Shown piece by piece: positions 7,607-16,074 of a stretch of DNA of 32,648 nt. Position 1 is the stretch's first letter. Each line of letters starts with the position of its first letter. The position numbers and the translations under genes are program-made. The notes below the pieces were generated by a model. It saw only the letters and a program-made list of their open reading frames with translations. It did not search any database and was not told the DNA's origin. Where the stretch lies: assembly GCA_903951825.1 (NCBI GenBank), contig CAJBDJ010000046.1, positions 1 to 32,648 of the forward strand, written 5' to 3'. The DNA is from an uncultured Pseudomonadota bacterium (lineage in GTDB: Bacteria; Pseudomonadota; Gammaproteobacteria; Burkholderiales; Rhodocyclaceae).

Positions 7607-8334
7607 CAGTTGGACGGGCGCCAGGCACCGCTATCGACGCCGGCGACCAGCGCGTCAACCGCCTCACGGATTGCCAGATCAAGGACTTTGCCATTCAGGG
7701 TCGAGTCGTAGCTTGCAGTACCGCCAAAGCCAACGATTTCACGATTCGACAGGCTGTACTCGCCGGCGCCCTGCGCCGAATAAACGACTTCCGATGTTTG
7801 CACATCAACGACGTTAAGAGCGACCTTGGCATAGGCAACTTGCTGTTTGCCACGCCCCAGAATGCCGAACAACTGCCGATCACCGACTTCCTTGCGGCCA
7901 AATTCAGTCACGTCACCGGTGATGACATGGCGCGCTCCCTTGAGATTTTGGCTCGTTTTTCCCAGCTCGGCTTCTTGCTTGATTTCGCTCATGTTGTCGC
8001 GATCAAGCACGTTGAAACGATTGGTTTGCTGAAGGTGCGTGACAAGAATGGTCTTTGCCTGACTCCCCAGGCGATCAACGCCGTCGGTAAAAATGCCCCG
8101 CATAAACGTTGAGCGGTTATCAAACTTCCCGACAGAAATGGGGCTGCGAGCCGTTTTGGCGGTAGTGGACGATGAAACCGTTTTCGCCACAGCAAGACTG
8201 CGTGACTCTTCTGTAGCGCAACCCGTCAGCGAACCCAGCAAGGCCACCGCGACCAGTGAAGTTGCCAGCTTGACGCCGACGGCAGGCTGCGAAAACCGCA
8301 GGGGCAATGGAAAAAGCAAGCCGATGATGTTCAT
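7606..8334 (-). CDS. CsgG/HfaB-family outer membrane lipoprotein
   Basis: CsgG-family proteins form oligomeric outer-membrane channels, best known for exporting curli subunits. This 242-residue protein has a long N-terminal signal with an LTGC lipobox and cysteine at residue 39. It then has the CsgG-domain features SPISVGKFDNRST, a GSQAKTILVTHLQQTNRFNVLDRDNM segment, GARHVITGDVTEFG, and VALNVVDVQTSEVVYSAQGAGE. A small AAAGG site precedes the ATG. It heads a coupled unit with DUF4810 and DUF799 lipoproteins, and no curlin (csgA/B) or csgE/F genes are visible. A role in envelope lipoprotein assembly or secretion of something else is inferred. Confidence 0.88.
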   Translation of the reverse strand: MNIIGLLFPLPLRFSQPAVGVKLATSLVAVALLGSLTGCATEESRSLAVAKTVSSSTTAKTARSPISVGKFDNRSTFMRGIFTDGVDRLGSQAKTILVTHLQQTNRFNVLDRDNMSEIKQEAELGKTSQNLKGARHVITGDVTEFGRKEVGDRQLFGILGRGKQQVAYAKVALNVVDVQTSEVVYSAQGAGEYSLSNREIVGFGGTASYDSTLNGKVLDLAIREAVDALVAGVDSGAWRPSN

Positions 8335-8542
8335 GACAACCCTTTCAAAGAAGCAAAAAATGAAATCTGGATGTTAGATGTTTTCGGAACCGATGTCAGC
8401 CGCCTCCCGGAGCATTCGGCGGTTGATTCGGGCATGAGCAATTTCACGCTCTACATATTTGCTTACAACCAGCTACGTAACTACGGTAGGCGGGATTTCT
8501 GACGCCGCGTTATTTGGCTGAACCCTCACAGGAGCAGTCCCC
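8335..8542. promoter_or_regulatory. Divergent intergenic region, possible promoters
   Basis: This 208-base gap separates the minus-strand CsgG-like cassette from the plus-strand small lipoprotein, so promoters for both should lie here. On the plus strand TTGCTT (8460-8465) is followed after 17 bases by TACGGT (8483-8488), a weak sigma-70-like pair. No strong candidate is evident for the minus strand. No RNA gene was recognised. Confidence 0.3.
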
Positions 8543-8800
8543 ATGATCATCCGCAAAATATCGTCCCGCCTCGCCGGCCTGTTGCTGGCCTCCAGCCTTG
8601 GCGCCTGCGTCATCGCGCCGCCGGCGCTGCACTACTCCCATTCGGGTCGACCAGCGGCATATATCGAGACCTTGCCGCCAGTTCGTCACCATCAAGGCAA
8701 TGAAAATCGACACTACCACAGCGACAATCGGCCGCAGCAACCACATTATCGAGAAGACTCACGTCGCTGGAACGAGAGCGACGGCAGGCGCCAGCACTGA
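8543..8800 (+). CDS. Small His-rich lipoprotein of unknown function
   Basis: The 85-residue protein starts with a clear lipoprotein signal peptide: basic N-terminus, hydrophobic LAGLLLASS and an LGAC lipobox with cysteine at residue 22. An AGGAG ribosome-binding site precedes the ATG. The mature part of about 64 residues contains eight histidines, many arginines and glutamines, and little hydrophobic content, so it is probably disordered. Metal or polyanion binding is possible but only a guess. It is divergent from the CsgG-like lipoprotein cassette and convergent with the SPOR gene. I do not recognise a named family. Confidence 0.75.
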   Translation: MIIRKISSRLAGLLLASSLGACVIAPPALHYSHSGRPAAYIETLPPVRHHQGNENRHYHSDNRPQQPHYREDSRRWNESDGRRQH

Positions 8801-8846
8801 GTATTGCCCTCGACTGCCACGGTTTACCCGCAACGTCAGGAGCAAT

Positions 8847-9638
8847 TTAATTTTTGCTCCCTTTGGGCGGCACCAGTAAAGATTCGATACCCATTTTTTT
8901 GAGCTTTTCCTGCGCCGCTTCGGCCTCCTGGCGGGTTTTGAAAGGCCCCACCTGAACGCGCGTTTCGAGAGTTGCCGGAACCCCTCCCAACTGGAGTTGA
9001 GCCTGCAACTCTTCGGCTCGCTGGGCGCTGGAAAAAACGCCTGCTTGCACGACAAACCCCGAGAACAGGCGACGTGACGGCACTTTCGGTGACGGTAGTG
9101 ATGCCGTTTCGCTGCGCTGAGCCGCACCGGAACCAGGCGCTGGCGGCTGTACCACTGGCGCGGAAACGCTGGCGGGTGGCGTCGTCAACTCGGGAACGGG
9201 CGGTTTTTCCGATGAGGCGACTGCTTTCGTCCCCGCCAGGCTTGTCGACCTCGATACGCTTGCCGGTGAGCGGTTGACCGTCGGCGTGTCAGACACCGCC
9301 TTTGGCGTTGCCGTGGCCGGCGGCACAACCGGCTGGTCATCGACGACGGGTGGCGGCGGTGGCGGTGGTGTCGCCGGCGCCTGATCCTCGGTCACGGGTG
9401 GCTCTGGCGGTGCCGACGTCACCGGCTGGGTGATGACTTTCTTCTGCGGCACGGGAACCGGCCTCGAAAAATCCGCCTCCTCGCTCTCTTCGGGAATCGA
9501 AACGAGTTGGTCAAAGACGGCCAGGATACCCAGCAGCAAAGCGACAATAGCACCCGCCACCATCAGTCGTTTGAGCAATTGTCCGCGCAAATCGCCGCTA
9601 TCGGCCGGGATTTCGTGAATATTCGGATGATCGGGCAT
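8847..9638 (-). CDS. SPOR-domain membrane protein
   Basis: The 263-residue protein has a short cytoplasmic N-terminus, one transmembrane helix (about 26-46), a long Pro/Ala/Thr-rich periplasmic linker (about 55-190, including a run of seven prolines near 91-97) and a C-terminal SPOR domain (about 193-258: FVVQAGVFSSAQRAEELQAQL and VQVGPFKTRQEAEAAQEKL). SPOR domains bind denuded glycan strands of septal peptidoglycan, as in FtsN and DedD, so a cell-division or septum role is likely. It lies six bases downstream of the DUF2802 gene and is probably cotranscribed with it. Family members often sit by folC and purF, but those genes are not present here. Confidence 0.88.
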   Translation of the reverse strand: MPDHPNIHEIPADSGDLRGQLLKRLMVAGAIVALLLGILAVFDQLVSIPEESEEADFSRPVPVPQKKVITQPVTSAPPEPPVTEDQAPATPPPPPPPVVDDQPVVPPATATPKAVSDTPTVNRSPASVSRSTSLAGTKAVASSEKPPVPELTTPPASVSAPVVQPPAPGSGAAQRSETASLPSPKVPSRRLFSGFVVQAGVFSSAQRAEELQAQLQLGGVPATLETRVQVGPFKTRQEAEAAQEKLKKMGIESLLVPPKGSKN

Positions 9639-9644
9639 CGTTTC

Positions 9645-10187
9645 TCAGGTGCTCTGGCTCTTCGCCAAGGCAACCACCAGTTCGGCCTCGGCTCGGGCAA
9701 TCCCGCACCGCTCGGCGATCATTGCCGGGTCGTAGCCGGAAACCGCCATCTGCATGGCGTCGCCGTAAATCGGTGAAACAGTCTGCGCGGCACGCATGTG
9801 ACCCAGTTCGCTCAACATGTCCTGACGCATGGCCGCCAGTTCGCCACGCAGGGAGTCAACCTCGTCGCGCAACTGAAACACCTCGTTTTGCAAATTGCGA
9901 TAGAGAGCCTCTTCCGACGGAGCCATCGAATCCGGCGCGGACTGCTGCCAGTCAGAATCTGAGGCATCTCCGGATGCAGGCGAAAACTCCTCCACCACCC
10001 GTGAAGCGGGCTCCAGTTCCGCTGCTGGCGGGGTAACCAAGTCGCGAGCCGGAAATTCAGCAGAGGGAAAAGTCGGCAGCGCCCGGCGCAAGCGAATGAT
10101 CATGAAAACCATGTAGATCGCCAGCAACGCGATCAGGACAATGACCCCATCGCGCACACCGAACGAAATACCCGCAAGCTCAAGCAC
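9645..10187 (-). CDS. DUF2802 single-pass membrane protein
   Basis: The 180-residue protein begins with one transmembrane helix (about 14-31, VIVLIALLAIYMVFMI) followed by IRLRRALP. A Pro/Ala/Glu-rich linker leads to a predicted coiled coil (about 95-125, NEVFQLRDEVDSLRGEL). The C-terminal DUF2802-like segment has AVSGYDPAMIAERCGIARAEAELV (about 148-171), which looks like a small helix-turn-helix-like fold. The role is unknown. It is directly upstream of the SPOR gene and just 14 bases downstream of the FadL-type gene, so the three may form one unit. Confidence 0.8.
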   Translation of the reverse strand: MLELAGISFGVRDGVIVLIALLAIYMVFMIIRLRRALPTFPSAEFPARDLVTPPAAELEPASRVVEEFSPASGDASDSDWQQSAPDSMAPSEEALYRNLQNEVFQLRDEVDSLRGELAAMRQDMLSELGHMRAAQTVSPIYGDAMQMAVSGYDPAMIAERCGIARAEAELVVALAKSQST

Positions 10188-10201
10188 GCTTGCGCCCGCC
10201 C

Positions 10202-11392
10202 TTAAAAGCCGACGGAATACTGCAGACCGAGAACGTGGCCGCTGTTGTCATAGCTGCCGCGCAAGTTGCTGAGCCCGACGGACTGGTTGATGTTGGCATC
10301 CTTGACATAGAGGTAAGCATAGCCAAGATCAAACCTGCCCATTTTTCCGGCACTGTACTGACCGCCAATCGAGAACCAGATACGGTCATTGTCCGGCACG
10401 CGAGCCGAGCGGTTGCTGTCGCTGACCGGCGTGCGGTCGTAGGCAATACCGAATTTGACCTTGAGCGCATCGCTGGCCTTGTAGGCCGCCCCCCAGGCAA
10501 AGCGCCAGGAATCATCGTAATTGAAGGTTTCGACATCGGTGCCGGTGGCGTGCCGAATGCTCAGTTTGTCGAGCGTACTCCAGTGGGTATATGAGAGGTC
10601 GCCCATGGCCTCCCAGCGATCGGACACCTGCTGCCAGACGGAAAGAATGAAGGTATCAGGCAATTTAATGTCAGCTTTGGCCGGGCTGCTGTTGGCGCCA
10701 ACGGAGCGCGTGCCGTCCAGCGTGTAATCCATCGCCGAGCGGTAGGAGACGCCAACGCGCATCGCCGGCGACAGCGTGAACAAGGCGCCGGCATTCCACC
10801 CCCAGGCGGCATCGTCGCCCTTGACGCGATAGGTGCCAACGGGCGTTGCGCTGGTCATTTCGGCATCGATCGTCTGATAATTGATGCCCAACCCGAGGGA
10901 AACCTTGTCGTTAATCTGGTAGGCCAGCGACGGGTTGTAATTGACTGTCGTTATTTCCGACTTGATCGCCTGAACACGGCCGACCCAGTTGGCATCTTCG
11001 TATTCAGTTGCCAAACCGAAGGGAGCCGAGATACCGAAGCCGAGATAAAACTGCGGCGTCAGCTGTAGCGACACATAGCCGTTCGGCACGGCAGCGAGGC
11101 TGCCAGCATTGCCGCCGTTGCCGCCTACCCCGTTCGACCCCTGGTTGTTGAACTCAAAATTCGGCTTGACTGCCGCCACCCCCGCCGAGAATTGAAAACC
11201 GCCAAGCTGCGTCATGCCGGCAGGATTAAAAAATACGGTGCTGGCGTTATCGGCAACCGCTGCCGAACCGGCATAGGCGGTGGCGAGCCCGCTGGCGTTT
11301 TGCTCCCAGAGCTGGAAGGCGGCGGCTGATGCCTTGGCGGAAAAGGCGACCAGCAGGATGGCCGGCAAAACGCGCAGTGTCATTTGATTCAT
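10202..11392 (-). CDS. FadL/OmpP1/TodX-family outer membrane transport protein
   Basis: This family forms 14-stranded outer membrane beta barrels that take up long-chain fatty acids or other hydrophobic compounds. The 396-residue protein has a signal peptide (cleavage near ASAAAF at residues 22-26), followed by the N-terminal hatch AFQLWEQNASGLATAYAGSAA and the family motif FFNPAGM (about 54-60). Many alternating amphipathic strands follow, ending in LGLQYSVGF with the C-terminal aromatic residue typical of Omp85-inserted barrels. AGGGGA lies eight bases before the first ATG. The hotdog thioesterase gene is 49 bases upstream on the same strand. The actual substrate (fatty acid or aromatic compound) cannot be read from sequence. 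Confidence 0.93.
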   Translation of the reverse strand: MNQMTLRVLPAILLVAFSAKASAAAFQLWEQNASGLATAYAGSAAVADNASTVFFNPAGMTQLGGFQFSAGVAAVKPNFEFNNQGSNGVGGNGGNAGSLAAVPNGYVSLQLTPQFYLGFGISAPFGLATEYEDANWVGRVQAIKSEITTVNYNPSLAYQINDKVSLGLGINYQTIDAEMTSATPVGTYRVKGDDAAWGWNAGALFTLSPAMRVGVSYRSAMDYTLDGTRSVGANSSPAKADIKLPDTFILSVWQQVSDRWEAMGDLSYTHWSTLDKLSIRHATGTDVETFNYDDSWRFAWGAAYKASDALKVKFGIAYDRTPVSDSNRSARVPDNDRIWFSIGGQYSAGKMGRFDLGYAYLYVKDANINQSVGLSNLRGSYDNSGHVLGLQYSVGF

Positions 11393-11441
11393 TCTTCATT
11401 CCCCTGAAGGTAGGCGGTCAACTTGAGCCAAGCGCGTGATT

Positions 11442-11843
11442 TTACGCAATTTCCGGTGCCAAGTCGCGCTTGTTGCCGTCGCCATCGATCGCCACGTAGG
11501 TCAGTTGCGCCTCCGTCACTTTGACGGTAATCAACGCGGCGTAATTTCGTTCGGCATAAACCTCGACATTGACCGTAATCGAGGTGCGACCGACGCGCAC
11601 AATGTCGGCGTAGAAACTGACAATGTCGCCGACCGAAATGGCCTGCTTGAATTGGAAGGAGTTTACCGAAACCGTCGCCACGCGACCTTTGGCACGATGC
11701 ATCGCAGGAATCGCACCGGCCACGTCGACCTGCGCCATCACCCAGCCGCCGAAGACGTCACCGTTTTGATTCAGATCGGCCGGCATCGGCATGACGCGTA
11801 AAACCGGCTGGCTATCGGGAAGACTGACGCGGTCAACGCTCAT
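11442..11843 (-). CDS. Hotdog-fold acyl-CoA thioesterase (YciA-like)
   Basis: Acyl-CoA thioesterases of this group hydrolyse acyl-CoA to free acid and CoA. The 133-residue protein shows the hotdog hallmarks LRVMPMPADLNQNGDVFGGWVMAQVD (about 15-40), with N and D at usual catalytic positions, VATVSVNSFQFKQAISVGDIVSFYA and a C-terminal VTEAQLTYVAID strand. It is cytoplasmic, and members are usually hexamers. The frame is open to 11912, but the ATG at 11843 gives the usual length and has GAGG upstream. It is divergent from the ABC exporter and lies upstream of the FadL-type gene, hinting at shared lipid metabolism. Confidence 0.9.
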   Translation of the reverse strand: MSVDRVSLPDSQPVLRVMPMPADLNQNGDVFGGWVMAQVDVAGAIPAMHRAKGRVATVSVNSFQFKQAISVGDIVSFYADIVRVGRTSITVNVEVYAERNYAALITVKVTEAQLTYVAIDGDGNKRDLAPEIA

Positions 11844-11931
11844 ACTGGCCTCAATTTTGTGACAAAAGGCGATTTTCCCGTAATCCGTCTGCTTTTCATA
11901 TACTGGCGGCAATCATCCTTCAGGTTCAATC

Positions 11932-13740
11932 ATGCGCAGCGCCTCAACTTTACCTCACGCCTCCGCCGGCTCCCCCCAGCCCGAGACTCACGTCTGGCTG
12001 ACGCTGAAAACACTTTTTCCCTACCTCTGGCGCCACAAACTGCGCGTCGCCCTGGCACTCACTTGCCTGGTCGCCGCCAAAGTGGCCAATGTCGGCGTAC
12101 CGCTGATTTTCAAGGAAATCATCGACGGCCTGACGGCGCAGCAACAAGTTCTGGCGCTGCCGGCACTGTTGCTTTTTCTTTACGGCTTGCTGCGTTTTTC
12201 GACAACGCTGTTTACCGAACTGCGCGAAATGCTTTTCGCCCGCGTCACACAACAGGCGGTGCGGCAGGTTGCGCTGGAAGTATTCGCTCACTTGCATGCG
12301 CTGAGTTTGCGCTTTCATCTGGAGCGCCAGACCGGCGGCGTCTCGCGTGACATCGAGCGCGGCACCCGCTCAATCTCCAGCCTGATTTCGTACACGCTTT
12401 ATTCGATTTTGCCGACGATTGTCGAAATGTCGCTGGTACTCGGCATTCTCTTTGTTCGCTACGACGTCGGCTTCGTCTTGATCACGCTGCTTTCGCTGCT
12501 TGCCTACATCGTCTTTACCGTGCACGTCAGTAACTCACGCATTGCCATCCGGCGCGAAGTCAATGAGAGCGATTCGGCCGCCAACACCCGCGCCATCGAT
12601 AGCCTGCTCAATTACGAGACGGTCAAGTATTTCAATAACGAAAGCTTCGAAGCCCGCCGCTACAACGAACAGTTGCTCAAATGGGAAGATGCCGCGACAC
12701 GTAGCCAGATGACGCTGTCCGGCCTCAACATGGGGCAGCAGGCAATCATTGCCATCGGCGTCACGGCAATGATGTGGCGGGCGACCAACGGCGTCGTCGA
12801 AGGAACGATGACGATTGGCGACCTGGTGCTGGTCAATGCCTTTCTGATCCAGCTATACATCCCGCTCAACTTCCTCGGCATCGTTTACCGCGAAATCCGT
12901 CAGGCGCTCACCGACATTGAGCGCATGTTCAAACTGCTCCAGGAAAACAAGGAAATCGCCGACGCACCAGACACTCGTGATTTACCCGCCGGGCCGCTGC
13001 AAATCAATTTTGACACGGTCAGCTTCGCTTACGACCCGGAACGAAAGATTCTGCACGGCCTCGATTTTTCCATTGCGCCAGGCCGTACGGCAGCCGTGGT
13101 CGGCCACTCGGGCGCCGGCAAATCCACCCTGGCACGCTTGCTCTACCGCTTTTACGACGTGACGGGCGGCGCCATTCGCATCAATGGCCAGGATCTCCGC
13201 AATCTCAGGCAGAGTAGTCTGCGCGCGGCGATTGGCATCGTTCCGCAAGACACAGTACTGTTCAACGACTCGATTTTTTACAACATCAACTACGGGCGAC
13301 CGGAGGCCACCCGCGAAGAGGTTTACGGTGCCGCGCGAGCGGCACAATTGCATGATTTCATCGAGAGCCTGCCAAACAAATATGAAACCAAAGTCGGCGA
13401 ACGCGGGCTCAAGCTGTCCGGTGGCGAGAAGCAGCGCGTCGCCATCGCCCGCGCCCTGCTCAAGAATCCACCCATCCTGATTTTTGACGAAGCGACATCG
13501 GCACTCGACTCAGCCACCGAACGCGCCATCCAGACGCAACTTGAGGAAGTGGCGGTCGGCCATACCACGCTGATCATCGCGCACCGCCTGTCGACCGTCA
13601 TGAATGCCGACGAGATTATCGTCATGCAGCATGGCGAAATCATCGAACGCGGCACCCACGCCCGGCTCTTGGCCGCCAATGGCGCTTACGCCCGCATGTG
13701 GCATCTGCAGCAACAAGAGGAAGGCCGCCCGCAGGAATAA
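11932..13740 (+). CDS. Atm1/HMT1-type ABC transporter, fused permease and ATPase
   Basis: The 602-residue protein has an N-terminal six-helix transmembrane domain (about 30-330) and a nucleotide-binding domain. The latter carries the Walker A GHSGAGKST (391-399), Q-loop Q439, signature LSGGE (495-499), Walker B ILIFDE (515-520) and switch H551. The segment LLNYETVKYFNNESFEARRY (226-244) is typical of the Atm1 exporters, which move glutathione-linked or metal/Fe-S related compounds in mitochondria and bacteria; the bacterial substrate is inferred. It acts as a homodimer in the inner membrane. There is only a weak CAGG site before the ATG at 11932. The kinase operon begins 44 bases after its stop. 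Confidence 0.95.
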   Translation: MRSASTLPHASAGSPQPETHVWLTLKTLFPYLWRHKLRVALALTCLVAAKVANVGVPLIFKEIIDGLTAQQQVLALPALLLFLYGLLRFSTTLFTELREMLFARVTQQAVRQVALEVFAHLHALSLRFHLERQTGGVSRDIERGTRSISSLISYTLYSILPTIVEMSLVLGILFVRYDVGFVLITLLSLLAYIVFTVHVSNSRIAIRREVNESDSAANTRAIDSLLNYETVKYFNNESFEARRYNEQLLKWEDAATRSQMTLSGLNMGQQAIIAIGVTAMMWRATNGVVEGTMTIGDLVLVNAFLIQLYIPLNFLGIVYREIRQALTDIERMFKLLQENKEIADAPDTRDLPAGPLQINFDTVSFAYDPERKILHGLDFSIAPGRTAAVVGHSGAGKSTLARLLYRFYDVTGGAIRINGQDLRNLRQSSLRAAIGIVPQDTVLFNDSIFYNINYGRPEATREEVYGAARAAQLHDFIESLPNKYETKVGERGLKLSGGEKQRVAIARALLKNPPILIFDEATSALDSATERAIQTQLEEVAVGHTTLIIAHRLSTVMNADEIIVMQHGEIIERGTHARLLAANGAYARMWHLQQQEEGRPQE

Positions 13741-13749
13741 GTTTCAGCC

Positions 13750-13755
13750 TATACT
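13750..13755 (+). promoter_or_regulatory. Possible -10 element upstream of the CHASE kinase gene
   Basis: TATACT lies about 35 bases before the GTG start of the kinase. It closely matches the sigma-70 -10 consensus. No good -35 sequence is present 16-18 bases upstream, so this is a weak promoter candidate for the three-gene signalling unit. Confidence 0.3.
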
Positions 13756-13784
13756 GCGACGACTCGTCAGTTGCATAAGAGATC

Positions 13785-16070
13785 GTGAAAAAAACGCTAT
13801 CCGCTTCGCATCAACCTGGCCCGAGTTGGTCAAACTGGATATTGCCGGTAGTGACCTTTGTCGCCCTGGCACTTGCCACACTCGTGCTGGCAGTCTGGCT
13901 TGAGCGGCAACAAGTCATTGAGCACGAAAGCGCCGCCCACCTCGAAAGCGCCACCATCAATGCAGCCCTGCGCGAACGCTTCAAACTGCAAGCCCAATTC
14001 TTGCGCTCACTCAAGGGATTCGCTGTCGCCAACTTGCATCAAACGGCGTCTCTCGATCACTGGAAACGCTTTGCTCAGGAAATCAACATCGCTGGCGATC
14101 TGCCCGGTACACACGCCTTTGCTTATGCGCCGGTAATCCGGCGTGAGCATCTCGAAGCCTTCCGCGCACAGATGCAAAGCCGAACGAACTACGGCCACTT
14201 CAAAACTTTCCCCGACAGCGATGGTCTGCAGGTTGCGCCGGTAACCTTCATTGCCCCCGATCAGCCGCTTCAGCGGGCAGCAATCGGTTTTGATCTGTTC
14301 TCGGAAAAAGTCCGCGCCGAGGCCATCGAAAGCGCCCTGCGCAGCCAGGGCGTTGCCTTGTCAGGGGCGGTTATTCTGGTCACCGACCACCACACCCAGC
14401 GCCCCGGCTTTTTGCTGGTCGAGGCGATTTTCCATCCCGGCTTACCAAATCGCACCATAGAAGAGCGGCGCGCTGCACTGGTTGGCCTGGTGGCTACGGT
14501 GCATCTTGCCGATGAATTTATCGACACCCTCAGAAGCCGCTTCAATGGTCGCTTTGCACTTCAAGTCTTTGACGATGGCGGCATCAATCGCAGCATCGAC
14601 CGCCCACCCGAATTGATTTTTGACTCAGCGCCGGATATCAAGGCCAGGGCGGATGTTCGCGTCATTCACCATGAAATTGATTTTGGTGGCCGTAACTGGA
14701 TTCTCAAATTTCGCGAACTCCCGCATGCTGCTAGCAGTTCTGGGTTCACCCGGAATCAGTTGATCCTCAGTACCGGCCTGCTGGGTAGTCTTCTGGTCGC
14801 GCTGCTGATCTTCTATCTGACGACCCGTGGCGCTCGGGCGGCGCGTGATGCAAGCAAACTGGCCGAGGCTCTATTGCATTCCGAAGAACGCTTTCGCCTG
14901 ACGACAAATGGCGCCAGTGACGCCCTCTGGAGCCAGAACACGGCCAACGGGGAAGATCACATTTCCTCACGCCTGGGTGAAATCCTCGGCTTTTCGCCCG
15001 ATCAGGCCCCCACGCGTTCAGCAGATTTTCTCGCCTTGATTCATCCCGACGACCAGGGTTTGCGGCGCGCCGCATTGCGCCGACATTTTCGCGATATTTC
15101 AACGGCCTACGACGTCACCTTGCGTGCCCGCAGTCAATCCGGTGACTGGCACTGGCTGCACCTTCGCGGCCAGTCAATTCGCCACCCGATAACCGGTGCG
15201 CTGCAAATGGCAGGGTCGATCTCCGACGTTAACGAATTGCAGCACGCACAAACAGAGTTAACGGAGCACCGGGAACACCTGCAACAACTCGTCAACCAGC
15301 GCACTACCCGCCTCGATCAAGCAATGCTTCAGGCGCAGGCGGCGACCCGCGCCAAATCTGAGTTTCTTGCCAATATGTCGCACGAGTTGCGCACACCGAT
15401 GCACGCGATTCTGAGTTTCTCCGAACTCGGGCAACGACTGACCAACGAGCAGCAAGGTCAAAAGCTTAACCAGTATTTCAGCCGCATTGCTCAAAGCGCC
15501 GACCGCCTGTTACTGCTGATCGACGATCTGCTCGATCTGTCCAAGCTCGAATCCGGGCGCACCGAGTTAAATTACAGCCAAACCAATCTGCCGGTCTTGA
15601 TCAATCGCGTCACCGAACAGCTGGAACCCCTGATCCAGCAACGCGGGTTGTCATTGCGCACACAGTTTGTCAGCGGCAGCGAGTCCGTGTGGGTGGATCG
15701 GGCACGCATCGAACAGGTTATCCACAATCTACTCGCCAATGCCATCAAATTTTCTCCCGAGAATAGCGTCATCGCCATTTCTCTGGCGCTCAGTGAATTG
15801 CCGAAAGGGCGACGCAGCGACGACAACGGGAGCTTGCCGGCGATCAGCATTTGCGTCAGTGACAGCGGCCCCGGGATTCCGGAAGGCGAGCTTGAAAGCA
15901 TATTCAACAAATTTGTGCAGAGCAGTTACACAAAAACAGGCGCTGGTGGAACCGGACTCGGGCTGGCCATCAGCAAGGCAATTGTCGGACGCCACCGTGG
16001 GATAGTCACGGCAACCAACAACCCTGACGGCGGCGCTACTTTCACCGTCACCCTGCCATTAGATAGGTGA
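13785..16070 (+). CDS. CHASE-PAS sensor histidine kinase
   Basis: The 761-residue protein is an inner-membrane sensor kinase. A first transmembrane helix (about 19-39) is followed by a periplasmic CHASE domain (about 75-310) with characteristic PGTHAFAYAP and IGFDLFSEKVRAEAIESA segments. A second helix (about 326-346) leads to a cytoplasmic PAS domain (about 366-485), a coiled coil (about 488-525), the HisKA dimerisation domain with H533 in SHELRTPMHAI, and a HATPase domain: N box N652, D693-SGPGIP, GGTGLGLAIS (721-730). The kinase should phosphorylate REC domains; those of the two genes downstream are the natural candidates. The start is GTG. The next gene begins four bases after the stop. 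The CHASE ligand is unknown. Confidence 0.94.
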   Translation: MKKTLSASHQPGPSWSNWILPVVTFVALALATLVLAVWLERQQVIEHESAAHLESATINAALRERFKLQAQFLRSLKGFAVANLHQTASLDHWKRFAQEINIAGDLPGTHAFAYAPVIRREHLEAFRAQMQSRTNYGHFKTFPDSDGLQVAPVTFIAPDQPLQRAAIGFDLFSEKVRAEAIESALRSQGVALSGAVILVTDHHTQRPGFLLVEAIFHPGLPNRTIEERRAALVGLVATVHLADEFIDTLRSRFNGRFALQVFDDGGINRSIDRPPELIFDSAPDIKARADVRVIHHEIDFGGRNWILKFRELPHAASSSGFTRNQLILSTGLLGSLLVALLIFYLTTRGARAARDASKLAEALLHSEERFRLTTNGASDALWSQNTANGEDHISSRLGEILGFSPDQAPTRSADFLALIHPDDQGLRRAALRRHFRDISTAYDVTLRARSQSGDWHWLHLRGQSIRHPITGALQMAGSISDVNELQHAQTELTEHREHLQQLVNQRTTRLDQAMLQAQAATRAKSEFLANMSHELRTPMHAILSFSELGQRLTNEQQGQKLNQYFSRIAQSADRLLLLIDDLLDLSKLESGRTELNYSQTNLPVLINRVTEQLEPLIQQRGLSLRTQFVSGSESVWVDRARIEQVIHNLLANAIKFSPENSVIAISLALSELPKGRRSDDNGSLPAISICVSDSGPGIPEGELESIFNKFVQSSYTKTGAGGTGLGLAISKAIVGRHRGIVTATNNPDGGATFTVTLPLDR

Positions 16071-16074
16071 GGAG

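Noticed and set aside
7606-8334. A complete curli export locus
   Set aside because: Only the CsgG-like gene is present; no curlin, csgE or csgF gene was found in the window.
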